A stretch of 64,000 bases of DNA, taken from contig JBAXKJ010000005.1 in NCBI GenBank assembly GCA_037137375.1, positions 124,001 through 188,000 of the forward strand. The letters are read 5' to 3'. This document shows, piece after piece, positions 34,560-44,258 of this stretch; the first letter of the stretch is position 1; every line of letters starts with the position of its first letter. The notes under the pieces were generated by a model. The model was given only the letters and a program-made list of their open reading frames with translations, had not been told where the DNA came from and ran no database searches. The DNA is from CAINVV01 sp037137375. Its GTDB lineage: Bacteria; Bacteroidota; Bacteroidia; Bacteroidales; Prolixibacteraceae. A program made the position numbers and the translations under genes.

Positions 34560-36065
34560 TTATTTTTCTCTAAACACCAGGGCCTCATAGACAAAGATTT
34601 CTGCATCTTTCCATCCATTCCATCCTATGGAAGCCTTATCTTGTGCACAATGGCCCAGGAATTCCTCTTTGCTCCATCCGGTATCTGTTGCTACCTGAGG
34701 GAGGAAAGTTCCACCATAATTTCCCTTTTTTATGTAAATGCCGTGCTTGCCCAGCTCAATCTCTTCAATCGATTTTATCCGCCTCATGGGGGTGAGAACG
34801 GATATCTCAATCTTCAGGCGGTTCAATTCTGATGGGCGCACCGGTTCAAAGCGCGTATCCTTTGTGGCTGAAGCGATTGCCATCGATTGTACAATTTTAT
34901 ATAAAGGTTCTGTTGGTTCAAAACAGCCAATGCACCCTCTGAGCCTGCCATTTTCCGTTAAAGTAACGAATGCACCAGCCGGTATTAAAAGATTCGGTGA
35001 TAGCGATGTCTTATCTTTCCAGGGTACTTTCTCATTCTTAAGATATTCACTGATGGTACTTCTTGCAATATCCAGAAGCTGAACTTTGTCCTCAAGGGAT
35101 AGCGCAAATTTTTCTAAATTTTCCGTTTTTTTTTGAACCAATCCCAGGGCATAATATCCTACTACCCTGTTTTTATCGCCATATTGTGAATCTCCTGAAT
35201 TTCTGTGTAAAATCTTTTGATAGCACAGTTCAGGATGCTTACCGGAAATATCGAGCAATGTCAGGACAGACGACCACCCACACATGGCTGTCTCTAAGCC
35301 CGGTACATTTTTTTCCTGGCATTTTTGCCTGACCTTCAAAAATGTTTTGGAAGAATTGGAAACAACGGCTTCCGCCATGATACTATCCGAAACAATTGAA
35401 TCGTAATAACCCGGATAGTGTGAAAAATCGCTGCTAATAACAAAAAGGTTATCGCTGTTCAGGAATGGCTCCAGGGCAGAGGCCAGTTGCTTGCTGGTCT
35501 CAGAAGATTCCCCTCCGACAATGATTGGCACAATAGTAAAAGGATTTTTTAACCAATATTGCAGGAAAGGCAATTGAACCTCAAGACTATGTTCCCTTGC
35601 ATGGTAAATGACATCATCATTGATAAACTTGTACTTCTTTTTCAGCCAACCAGCTAATGTATCAACTTTAGCCCTGCCCAGCGGAGTAATAAAATCTCCG
35701 GAAGCAAAGATGGAAGCTCCACTAAAAAGTGCGGTATGACTTGAACCAATGATGAATACATGTTTAAATGTCGCATTTCTGTCTATTTGTCTGTAGCCTG
35801 CAGCTGCGACAATTCCGGAGTAGACATATCCCGCATGAGGAACTATGATTGCGAGAGGATTTCGATTCAAAACTAACGCGGATTTATCAAAATAGCTTTT
35901 CAGCAATTTTGACAATTCACTTTTGTCGGAAGGATAGAAAGAACAAGCAAATACTGGCTGCCGATCAGCTAAATTGGGCGTTTTGGTAAACGGACAGGCA
36001 TAACTTATGGATAAAAGAAAAAGAATGCCCGTGAAGATAAATATCGTGGTAAAATACTTTCTCAT
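34560..36065 (-). CDS. AmmeMemoRadiSam proteins B and A fused (Memo-AMMECR1), exported
   Basis: A 501-residue fusion. Residues 1-24 form a signal sequence (FIFTGILFLLSISYAC; the Cys could be a lipidation site). Residues about 33-310 are a Memo (DUF52) domain with the conserved IIVPHAGYVYSG, GSSH, EHSLEVQLPFL and SSDFSHY, the last two carrying the likely metal or active-site histidines. Residues about 320-500 are an AMMECR1 domain with GRLRGCIGCFEP and RFEPVRPSEL. It is the first gene of a three-gene operon (gaps 29 and 36 bp). Known family members are mostly cytoplasmic; the signal here suggests an envelope version. Confidence 0.92.
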   Translation of the reverse strand: MRKYFTTIFIFTGILFLLSISYACPFTKTPNLADRQPVFACSFYPSDKSELSKLLKSYFDKSALVLNRNPLAIIVPHAGYVYSGIVAAAGYRQIDRNATFKHVFIIGSSHTALFSGASIFASGDFITPLGRAKVDTLAGWLKKKYKFINDDVIYHAREHSLEVQLPFLQYWLKNPFTIVPIIVGGESSETSKQLASALEPFLNSDNLFVISSDFSHYPGYYDSIVSDSIMAEAVVSNSSKTFLKVRQKCQEKNVPGLETAMCGWSSVLTLLDISGKHPELCYQKILHRNSGDSQYGDKNRVVGYYALGLVQKKTENLEKFALSLEDKVQLLDIARSTISEYLKNEKVPWKDKTSLSPNLLIPAGAFVTLTENGRLRGCIGCFEPTEPLYKIVQSMAIASATKDTRFEPVRPSELNRLKIEISVLTPMRRIKSIEEIELGKHGIYIKKGNYGGTFLPQVATDTGWSKEEFLGHCAQDKASIGWNGWKDAEIFVYEALVFREK

Positions 36066-36344
36066 CTGGCTTTTTTTCTAAAATTACAAAAACAATAGGG
36101 TGTTTTGCAATATTTTAGTCATAAATAATTTAGTTGGATCCATCATTTGGGAGACTGTTTTGTCTGCGTATTTTTAAAGTGGCCTCCGCATTAGCCTTCT
36201 ACAAGGGCATGAAGAAGAGTTTAAATACTCCCGACTGAAAGGATGCCATTATTGTACTTCCGGCGTGACCAATATTTTTATTAAAATGCCAACAAAATTC
36301 TAGCACAAACGTATACTGAGTTAATGTTTTCAGAATAGGAAAGA

Positions 36345-39113
36345 ATGGAACTAATAAATTTAGTACGGAATAACTTGGGGAAACCATATGAAGACCTGGA
36401 ATTTCTTTTAGGCTGTTTGAAAGAGGTCATGATTGAGTCGGGAGAAGATGAGTTGGCTACTGAAATACCTTGGATTAATCCAATAAATGATTTTCAAATT
36501 AATTCATTTTCAGGAAAACAACTTCAACTATACTCGGTTTGTTTTCAACTACTTAACATTGTTGAAGTCAATGGGGCTGTTCAAAACAGAAGATTGATTG
36601 AGGATCAAAAATCGATGGCCGAAATCAATGGGTTATGGTCCTACAATCTTCATTTGTTGCAAAAAAATGGATTCAGTGCCAAACAAATTGCAGCCTATTT
36701 GCCAAAAATCCAGGTCGAGCCGGTATTGACCGCACATCCAACGGAGGCGAAGCGCACGATCATGCTGGAGCATTTGCGCAAACTCTATTTGCTGGTAGTA
36801 AACAGAGAAAATAAAATGTACACCAGAATTGAGCAAAACGAGATCAGGCACAACATAAAAATTGCGATTCATCGTATTTGGAGAATTTCAGATGTGTATA
36901 CAGAAAAGCCGGATGTAAGTTCTGAACTGGACAATATTCTTCACTATTTCACACAAGTACTCCCTGAAGTTATTACGCTTCACGACAGGCGGCTAATTCA
37001 GGCCTGGACAGATGCAGGATTTGATCCTAACCTTATTCGCGATGTCAGGCAATTCCCCAGAATTACGTTTGGCAATTGGGTTGGAGGCGACCGTGACGGT
37101 CATCCACTGGTAACCTCTCAAGTTACACTGGAGACCTTGAAGAAGTTGAGACTTAAATCATTCCAGGTTGTGATGCATTTACTGCAGAGCCTCCAGAATA
37201 ACCTTTGCTTTTATTCAAAGGCAGAAGAATTAGATCCGGAATTCAGTTCGCGATTTAAGTATTTACAGCATGAACTGAGAGGCTCAGAAAATTCAAACAG
37301 AAGCTTGTACCCGGATGAAGCGCTGAAACAATTTATAGAATATCTGATAATTAAGCTTCCTGTTTCAATCGTGGAGGGACATATTCAGGAGTACAAGGAA
37401 AATGCATACAGTTACCAATATCCATCTGAATTGGTGGCTGATTTATGTATTCTTGAAAGGGCCTTAATAAATAACAATGATTCGGAGATAGCGTTTGCCG
37501 ATGTGAATGAGGCCATTCGTCTTGTAAACACTTTTGGTTTTCATTTGGCTAAACTCGACATACGCCAAAACAGTCGTTTCCATGAACTTGCTCTTGCACA
37601 GCTATTGCAGGCAGCCCAACTTAACGGCGATGAATTCTTAAGGTTGGAAGTCGCGGACCGTTTAGAATTTATCAATGGGGAATTGAATTCAACACGTCCT
37701 TTCACTCATCCAAATTTATCTATCGGAAAGGAGGCTCGTGCAACAGTCGATTCCTACAGGGTTTTGAGCGAACACATTAGTAAATATGGCACTGAGGCTT
37801 TGGGTTCACTCATTGTGAGTATGACCCGTAATGTCACTGATTTGCTTATCGTCTATTTATTGGAAAGGGAAGCCGGGCTTCTGGTAAGTACTCCAACGGG
37901 TTTGGCCTCACTGATGCCTGTGGTTCCACTATTTGAAACGATCGACGATTTAAATCAATCAGACAGAATTCTGGACGAATTTTTATCCCATCCGGTAACA
38001 AGGAATAGCCTGCTTCTGCAGCAACAACAAAACAAGGCCGATGTTCCTGTGCAACAAATAATGATTGGTTACAGCGACAGCAATAAGGATGGCGGTATTT
38101 TGGCCAGTCAGTGGTATTTATATAAAGCACAAACGAAACTCATTCAAATCGGTAAAAAACATGGCATTAAAATTCGGTTTTTCCATGGAAAGGGGGGATC
38201 TATCAGTCGAGGGGCAGGACCAACGCACTGGTTTCTAAGAGCATTGCCTCCTCTTTCAGTGAATGGTGATATCCGATTTACAGAACAGGGCGAAACGATC
38301 GAACGTAAGTATGCAAACAAGAACAATGCAGTGTACAACATTGAATTGCTGACAGCTGGAACATTAGCGGCTTCGATGATTCAAAACAATCATCCTGGTA
38401 AGGAATACAATTACACTTCTGAACTTAATTTCCTGGCAGATACAAGCAAGCAGGTTTACGAAGAACTCACAAAAAGTCCCGGGTTCATTTTATTTTACGA
38501 GAAGGCGACACCGATTGATGCCATTGAACAGAGTAAAATTGGAAGCCGCCCATCGCGGAGAACCGGAACAAGGACACTCAATGACTTAAGGGCTATCCCA
38601 TGGGTTTTTAGCTGGAGTCAATGTCGATTCAATATTCCAGGCTGGTACGGAGTAGGGACATCACTTGAAGCCATGCGCGACAAGGACCCGATTAAATTCG
38701 AACGTTTCAGGGAAGCCGTAAAAACTGATCCTTTTATCAGGTATGTTCTTACTAACGTTGATTCAAGCTTAGCTTCATCCGACGAGGAAATATTTAAGCA
38801 TTACGCTTATTTGGCATCCGATGTACCTCAAAGCGCTGAAATTCTCTCGAAAATCCTTAAAGAGTTTGCGCTTGCACGACAAATGATAGATTTTATTTTA
38901 GTTGCATCGATTTCTGAGCGAAGAAAAAATCACTACTATTCAACGCTTTTGAGAGCTGTAGCCATGCGCCCTTTACATCTTCATCAGGTAATGCTTTTAG
39001 CACGATGGCGCCAGTTGAGTAAAGATGGCAATTCAACTGAATCGGATAAAATTCTCTTCGAATTACTGCGCTGCATGAACGCCATCGCAGGGGCCATAGG
39101 GTTTACGGGATAA
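36345..39113 (+). CDS. ppc: Phosphoenolpyruvate carboxylase
   Basis: A 922-residue enzyme that carboxylates PEP to oxaloacetate with bicarbonate. Catalytic His131 is in VLTAHPTEAKR. GGDRDGHP, GYSDSNKDGG and FHGKGGSISRGAGP are the other classic motifs, and the C-terminus ends GFTG, close to the family NTG end. The length fits bacterial PEPC. It feeds the reductive branch to succinate or anaplerosis. The carbonic anhydrase gene follows after 21 bp and would supply its bicarbonate, so the two form an operon with a clear purpose. Confidence 0.96.
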   Translation: MELINLVRNNLGKPYEDLEFLLGCLKEVMIESGEDELATEIPWINPINDFQINSFSGKQLQLYSVCFQLLNIVEVNGAVQNRRLIEDQKSMAEINGLWSYNLHLLQKNGFSAKQIAAYLPKIQVEPVLTAHPTEAKRTIMLEHLRKLYLLVVNRENKMYTRIEQNEIRHNIKIAIHRIWRISDVYTEKPDVSSELDNILHYFTQVLPEVITLHDRRLIQAWTDAGFDPNLIRDVRQFPRITFGNWVGGDRDGHPLVTSQVTLETLKKLRLKSFQVVMHLLQSLQNNLCFYSKAEELDPEFSSRFKYLQHELRGSENSNRSLYPDEALKQFIEYLIIKLPVSIVEGHIQEYKENAYSYQYPSELVADLCILERALINNNDSEIAFADVNEAIRLVNTFGFHLAKLDIRQNSRFHELALAQLLQAAQLNGDEFLRLEVADRLEFINGELNSTRPFTHPNLSIGKEARATVDSYRVLSEHISKYGTEALGSLIVSMTRNVTDLLIVYLLEREAGLLVSTPTGLASLMPVVPLFETIDDLNQSDRILDEFLSHPVTRNSLLLQQQQNKADVPVQQIMIGYSDSNKDGGILASQWYLYKAQTKLIQIGKKHGIKIRFFHGKGGSISRGAGPTHWFLRALPPLSVNGDIRFTEQGETIERKYANKNNAVYNIELLTAGTLAASMIQNNHPGKEYNYTSELNFLADTSKQVYEELTKSPGFILFYEKATPIDAIEQSKIGSRPSRRTGTRTLNDLRAIPWVFSWSQCRFNIPGWYGVGTSLEAMRDKDPIKFERFREAVKTDPFIRYVLTNVDSSLASSDEEIFKHYAYLASDVPQSAEILSKILKEFALARQMIDFILVASISERRKNHYYSTLLRAVAMRPLHLHQVMLLARWRQLSKDGNSTESDKILFELLRCMNAIAGAIGFTG

Positions 39114-39134
39114 CAATACATTATTTTTAAAGAG

Positions 39135-39761
39135 ATGAACATCAATCAAATATTTGCCAACAACCAGGTTTGGATTACTGAAAAGTTAAAAGGGAATGCT
39201 GATTACTTCAAAAATTTGTCTTTAGGGCAGAGTCCTGAAATTTTGTACATCGGATGTTCAGACAGCCGCGTTTCGACAGAAGAGCTAATGGGGGCGAAAC
39301 CCGGGGAGGTATTTGTCCACCGAAATATTGCCAATATGGTTCCTAATACAGATTTGAGTGTCATGTCTGTGATCAACTATGCTGTATCTTACTTAAAAGT
39401 GAAGCATGTTGTGGTTTGCGGACATTACTATTGCAATGGGGTCAAAGCGGCCATGAAATCGGAAGATATGGGAATATTGAATCCATGGTTACGAAATATT
39501 CGGGATGTTTACCGAATCCACCGTAAGGAATTAGATGCTATTGCCGATGAGGATTTAAGATACAAAAGGTTGGTGGAACTCAATGTCCAGGAGCAATGTG
39601 TGAATGTATTAAAAACAGCGGATGTGCAGAAGGCCTACAAAGAAAGGACGCTAACTGTTCATGGCTGGGTTTTTGATATTAAGACCGGGAAATTAATCGA
39701 CCTGGAAATAGATTTTGATAAAATCCTTAGGAATATCATGGAGATTTACCGGATTATCTGA
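39135..39761 (+). CDS. can: Beta-class carbonic anhydrase
   Basis: A 208-residue zinc enzyme that interconverts CO2 and bicarbonate. Zinc ligands are Cys41 (CSDSRV, with the Asp43-Arg45 dyad), His97 and Cys100 (CGHYYC). The closest pattern is the E. coli Can type (EVFVHRNIANMV). No signal peptide is present, so it acts in the cytoplasm, in step with the upstream ppc gene. Confidence 0.93.
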   Translation: MNINQIFANNQVWITEKLKGNADYFKNLSLGQSPEILYIGCSDSRVSTEELMGAKPGEVFVHRNIANMVPNTDLSVMSVINYAVSYLKVKHVVVCGHYYCNGVKAAMKSEDMGILNPWLRNIRDVYRIHRKELDAIADEDLRYKRLVELNVQEQCVNVLKTADVQKAYKERTLTVHGWVFDIKTGKLIDLEIDFDKILRNIMEIYRII

Positions 39762-40156
39762 TTCCATCGGAAAATCACCTCCCACTGTTTTCTCACACAA
39801 CTTTAAGCTAAGCAAGTTATACTTTTTAAGATTCTCCTTTTAAAGATTGAAAGGGCGTTCTCCAAAGTAAACCGAGATGACCTTTTCAATTTATGTATGG
39901 GTTTCCAGGAAGAGGATGATTTTTTTCAGGTGACAATTGTTGCTGGGGGGGGTTGATTTTGCCGGTCACTTATCTGGCCACTACAGGACCTCTAATGTTT
40001 CATTAAAAATGACTCAAACGGGCTATTTCAAAACAGGTAGTTTCTCCATAGATTTATTGTGCGGTATTGTGCCTTTTAAAAAGATGGTTCCTTGTGATGG
40101 ATCTTTCGTTTAGTGTCCTTTATAATAGAAGCTTGCTTAATAAAAAACCTAGTGCC
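39762..40156. other. Intergenic region between can and the FISUMP lipoprotein gene
   Basis: Apart from an eight-G homopolymer at about 39945-39952 I see no structure here. The frame of the next gene stays open upstream to 40067, but the extra residues do not resemble a signal peptide, so I treat this stretch as non-coding. Confidence 0.6.
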
Positions 40157-42067
40157 ATGAAAAAATCATTTATGTTTTGGTTCCTTCCATTGTGCATGCT
40201 ATTAATGATGGTTGGATGTGATAAATGTGTTGTCCCCACCGTTAAAACAACAAGTGAAAGCAGTGTCACTCAGACATCAGCAATGTCAGGCGGTGAAGTT
40301 ACTTCTGATGGGGGTTCTGCCGTGACAGAAAGGGGCGTATGCTGGAATACTTCTACCATTCCAACTACAGCCAACAGCAAGACATCTGATGGTACTGGAA
40401 TGGGCTCATTTACAAGCTCTTTAACTTCATTGACAGCAGCAACTAAATATTATGTCAGGGCGTATGCAACAAACAGTGAAGGAACAGGATATGGGAATGA
40501 AATTACATTTACAACAGCTGCCAACCTTTCTTCAATTACGACTTCAGCAGTTTCAGCAATAACTTCATCAACGGCAACCTGCGGCGGTAATATTACTGCA
40601 GACGGCGGAGGAGCAGTTACAGCCAGGGGTGTATGCTGGAGTACAATTACGAATCCAACAATTTCAAACAGCAAGACCACGGATGGCACAGGAATAGGCA
40701 GCTTTGTCAGTTCCCTTACGGCTCTGACTCCGGGTACAAAATATTATGTACGGGCCTACTCGACCAATAGCGCCGGAACTTCTTATGGAAATGAAGTTTC
40801 ATTTACGGCCCTTGCAATGCTTCCAACAGTAACGACTACCGCGATAGCTGCAATCACCGCAACAAGTGCCTCATCAGGGGGCAATGTGACTGCTGACGGG
40901 GGAGGTAATATCACCGCAAGAGGTGTTTGCTGGAGTACAACTACTGGTCCAACAATTTCTAACAGTAAAACCTCGGATGGAGTTGGGACAGGAATATTCA
41001 CAAGCTCATTATCTCAGTTGACAGCGAATACTACCTATTATGTGAAGGCCTATGCTACCAACAGTACTGGAACTTCATACGGAGCTGAAATCTCATTTAA
41101 GACATCGGCTAATCCTCCAACAGTTACAACAACGGCAGCCTCTTCTGTAACAAATACCACTGCCTCCAGCGGTGGAAATGTGACTTCTGACGGTGGTTCG
41201 ACTATTACGGCCAGGGGCGTTTGCTGGGGAACATCCAGCGGTCCAACTATTACCGGAAATAAAACCACGGAAACAGGAACCACCGGAATATTTACAAGTT
41301 CCCTTACCTCTTTAAATGCCGGTACGACATACTATGTGAGAGCCTATGCGACAAATAGTTCAGGCACTACCTACGGTAACGAGATCTCCTTCACTACATC
41401 ATCCACCACTGGCATCATATTCAATCCTAATTTAACTTATGGATCACTGACCGACATCGACAACAATGTATATAGGACGATTCAAATTGGAACACAAGTT
41501 TGGATGGCAGAGAATCTGAGAACAACCAAATATAAGAATGGCAGCGCTATTCCCAATGTCACCGACAATATGACCTGGCGAGACCTGACTACTCCAGCCT
41601 TTTGTTATTACAATAATGATGCAGCAACCAATAAATATGTTTATGGCGCTTTATACAATTGGTTCACAGTAAATACCGGGAACCTTTGTCCTACCGGATG
41701 GCATGTTCCGGCTGATACAGAATGGGCAGCTTTAGTATCCTATTTGGGAGGCACAATTGCTGCAGGCGCAAAATTAAAGGAAACGACTAAGACCCATTGG
41801 CTTAATTTCACAGAATATGCAACCAACGAATCAGGCTTTACTGCCCTGCCAGGTGGAGGACGATATGCAGACCATGGCACGACTCTAACCTGGTGGCTTG
41901 GGGTTTATGGTGATTTGGGAGTCTATGGCAATTGGTGGAGTAGAACCGAATTAACCACTATTAATTCCTCTTACTGGTATACTTACGGAAATACTTCCGG
42001 ATTTCTCAAAGGCGCTGATTTACTTGAAAAACAAAATGGTTTTTCTGTCCGCTGCTTGAAAGACTAA
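40157..42067 (+). CDS. Lipoprotein with four FN3-like repeats and a FISUMP domain
   Basis: A 636-residue surface lipoprotein. The start at 40157 gives a lipoprotein signal ending in the lipobox MMVGC; upstream in-frame codons are ignored. Four repeats of about 97 residues follow, each with GGxxTxDGG, the core RGVCW, and TYYVRAYATNS followed by YGNEISF. They look like fibronectin-III-type beta-sandwiches. The last about 210 residues are a FISUMP (Fibrobacter succinogenes major paralogous) domain: QIGTQVWMAENLRT, ALYNWFTV, LCPTGWHVPADTEW and FSVRCLKD. Such proteins are exposed on the cell surface and may bind polysaccharide or partners. The repeated DNA makes antisense frames look open; these are not genes. 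Confidence 0.88.
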   Translation: MKKSFMFWFLPLCMLLMMVGCDKCVVPTVKTTSESSVTQTSAMSGGEVTSDGGSAVTERGVCWNTSTIPTTANSKTSDGTGMGSFTSSLTSLTAATKYYVRAYATNSEGTGYGNEITFTTAANLSSITTSAVSAITSSTATCGGNITADGGGAVTARGVCWSTITNPTISNSKTTDGTGIGSFVSSLTALTPGTKYYVRAYSTNSAGTSYGNEVSFTALAMLPTVTTTAIAAITATSASSGGNVTADGGGNITARGVCWSTTTGPTISNSKTSDGVGTGIFTSSLSQLTANTTYYVKAYATNSTGTSYGAEISFKTSANPPTVTTTAASSVTNTTASSGGNVTSDGGSTITARGVCWGTSSGPTITGNKTTETGTTGIFTSSLTSLNAGTTYYVRAYATNSSGTTYGNEISFTTSSTTGIIFNPNLTYGSLTDIDNNVYRTIQIGTQVWMAENLRTTKYKNGSAIPNVTDNMTWRDLTTPAFCYYNNDAATNKYVYGALYNWFTVNTGNLCPTGWHVPADTEWAALVSYLGGTIAAGAKLKETTKTHWLNFTEYATNESGFTALPGGGRYADHGTTLTWWLGVYGDLGVYGNWWSRTELTTINSSYWYTYGNTSGFLKGADLLEKQNGFSVRCLKD

Positions 42068-42176
42068 GAGTGCACAGAAGCAGATACTAAACATAAAAAT
42101 TCATTTCAACTGGATTCGCACTTTTCTTCGATTTATCGCAGGCACTGTCCAAATAAAGGTTTTGTGATAAATGGCT

Positions 42177-44072
42177 TTACATCCAGGTTGGTATACCAAT
42201 TAATCCATTGTCCAAAAAATAAAGCATAAAGATTATATTGAGCATAGCGGCTAAAATGGAATACATATAAAAGAAAAGAGGCATTTTCTCCCGACGATTC
42301 CTGTGAATGTAAAATACCGTCCACAAAGATGCCATTGCATAACCGATGCCGCAAATAAGAAACAAGATGGATATTGGATTTATGGTTCCCAGCAACTGGA
42401 AAGAATCATAACTTGTCTGCACCCTCAACTGATAGCAAAGAACGACAAGGAGAATCAAGGACGTAGTAATAAGGGGATACAAGCCAATCCATAACGCCTT
42501 CTTATTCCATCTTTTCCCTAACGACCAGACCAGGATCCAAAGCAATCCGAAAATCATCGTTCCAACAATTGTCAGGGGAAATGCAACCAACATTGATCGA
42601 AGCGTAAAGGCCCACCAGGTTGAAATCTTTTTAAAGTATCCGTAATGCAGTAGTATTTTGCCATCCAATGGATCATTGATCCATGCCAGCTCCACCCGGT
42701 TGGAAGTGACCGATCGGTATTCGTTGTTACCTGTCGGCACATATTTAGAGATAGAATTCCCGTGTTGTGGAAACTTAAGGAGTAGAGTGTCGTTTTTTAT
42801 CTCCACTTTTTGAACATTCTTGATGCGTTCAATAAAACCCAGGAGATCGATTTTGGGATTGATAATGGTATAATATCCGGATGGATCGAAAGCTATACCA
42901 GCATTTTTCCTGTCAATTTCAGACGACTTTTGCGGAAGGTCCTTTGTCTGATAATATTTTACCAGATCGGCAATCTTAAAGACAGCATCTTCATTCCCGC
43001 CATTGATCATCACCGCATATCCCATCCTGAATTCCGGAAGATAGGCGAAATCAGCATTGCCTCCCGGGATGCTTCCACCATGGCCATGGTACACAAAACC
43101 ATGGTAGTCATCGGCGGAATTTGCCAGTCCAAACCCTTTTAACAATACTGATTTTGATCCTATTGGCATGCTTTCCGAACGCTCCATTCGCAGCAGGGAG
43201 GAATCGGAAATAAGTTGGAGATCATTGACTTTGCCTCTGTTCAAAAAGAATTTAATCATTTTGACCATGTCTTTGGGAGCACCGTTTAGTGCGGCCGAAG
43301 GGCGGTACAGGATGTTGAAGTAGTTCAAGGCATTGCCATTGTCGTACAATTTTGCACCCGATTTTTTGTACTGTTCTGACTGGAGATAGGTCATATGTTC
43401 AATCCCCATCGGTTTAAAAAAATTCGAATCAACATAGTCTTCGAAGGTCATACCTGTAACTTTCTCTACGATATAGGCAGCTAAGCTCGTGCCCGCATTG
43501 CTGTACCCGACGCGTGTTCCGGGGATATACCTCGAAGTTCTTTCTTTGGGATAAAAATCCAATGACTCCCTGAGGGTCTTAGGTTTGGGATCATCACTGC
43601 CCAGCTCAGCAAAATGCCATTCGTCCCATCCGGCCGTATGCTCCAGCAGGTTTTCAATCCGGATGGGATATTTGTCTTCCCAGGGATTGTTGAATGCGAT
43701 TTCAGGAACCAGCTCCCTGACCTTATCCTTCAGACTAAGATGTCCTTCCTCCTGCAATTTTAGAATGGCCAATGCAACGAACATCTTCGAAACAGAGCCA
43801 AGCCGAAACATGGTACTATCCTTCACCTGGACGTTGTTCTCTATATCTGCCATGCCGAATCCTTCCAGTAGGATGGTTTCATCCCCGGATACCAACACAA
43901 CTCCGGCACCGGGTGTTTCGGTCGCACTCAATGTTTTCTGAATAGCGATTCTTAACTCTGCCAACGTTCTTGGCTTGTTATAATTCACTATTTCCGGGTC
44001 GGAAGCCTGCAAACTATTTAAGAGCAAAAGCAGGAATAAGAATAACGGGATGGTCTTTCTGAGTAGTTTCAA
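42177..44072 (-). CDS. Serine hydrolase of beta-lactamase fold with C-terminal membrane helices
   Basis: A 631-residue protein. It has a signal peptide (residues 1-23), a class C beta-lactamase/penicillin-binding-like domain (about 30-360) with the active-site SVSK in FRLGSVSKM, YSN in RVGYSNAG and HGHGG, then a small beta-rich domain and at least four C-terminal membrane helices (about 480-625). It is probably an esterase or peptidase facing the periplasm, not a drug-resistance enzyme. The start codon is TTG at 44072, directly next to a ten-unit heptamer repeat; an in-frame stop lies five codons upstream, so no earlier start is available. Confidence 0.85.
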   Translation of the reverse strand: MKLLRKTIPLFLFLLLLLNSLQASDPEIVNYNKPRTLAELRIAIQKTLSATETPGAGVVLVSGDETILLEGFGMADIENNVQVKDSTMFRLGSVSKMFVALAILKLQEEGHLSLKDKVRELVPEIAFNNPWEDKYPIRIENLLEHTAGWDEWHFAELGSDDPKPKTLRESLDFYPKERTSRYIPGTRVGYSNAGTSLAAYIVEKVTGMTFEDYVDSNFFKPMGIEHMTYLQSEQYKKSGAKLYDNGNALNYFNILYRPSAALNGAPKDMVKMIKFFLNRGKVNDLQLISDSSLLRMERSESMPIGSKSVLLKGFGLANSADDYHGFVYHGHGGSIPGGNADFAYLPEFRMGYAVMINGGNEDAVFKIADLVKYYQTKDLPQKSSEIDRKNAGIAFDPSGYYTIINPKIDLLGFIERIKNVQKVEIKNDTLLLKFPQHGNSISKYVPTGNNEYRSVTSNRVELAWINDPLDGKILLHYGYFKKISTWWAFTLRSMLVAFPLTIVGTMIFGLLWILVWSLGKRWNKKALWIGLYPLITTSLILLVVLCYQLRVQTSYDSFQLLGTINPISILFLICGIGYAMASLWTVFYIHRNRREKMPLFFYMYSILAAMLNIIFMLYFLDNGLIGIPTWM

Positions 44073-44141
44073 AAGGGGAAAGGTTAAAGGGTAAAGGTTA
44101 AAGGTTAAAGGTTAAAGGTTAAAGGTTAAAGGGGAAAGGGT
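44072..44141 (+). repeat. Heptamer tandem repeat (AAAGGTT), ten units, touching a start codon
   Basis: Ten 7-bp units run exactly from 44072 to 44141: AAAGGTT (six), AAAGGGG (two), AAAGGGT (two). On the coding strand of the hydrolase gene they read CTTTAAC-like and end at its TTG start. The unit resembles the CTTTATC array before yqhD. Confidence 0.93.
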
Positions 44142-44258
44142 AGCCATTCAACAACGGATAAAGGTGCAATTGTTTTGCAAATAACTGTCGGTAATTTTCG
44201 AATAATCTTGAATGAGGCTAGAGAAAAATCTGACTGCTTCCTCAACAAAAAATGTCAC

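Noticed and set aside
40067..40156. N-terminal extension of the FISUMP lipoprotein from an upstream ATG
   Set aside because: The internal start at 40157 gives a proper lipoprotein signal and lipobox, while the upstream 30 residues have none.
40450..41283. Series of open minus-strand frames about 300 bp apart
   Set aside because: They mirror the FN3-like repeats of the lipoprotein gene and are low-complexity Val/Ala/Pro sequences.
42177..44072. Beta-lactamase resistance gene
   Set aside because: The SxxK/YxN fold is shared by many esterases and peptidases, and the C-terminal membrane block is not found in resistance enzymes.
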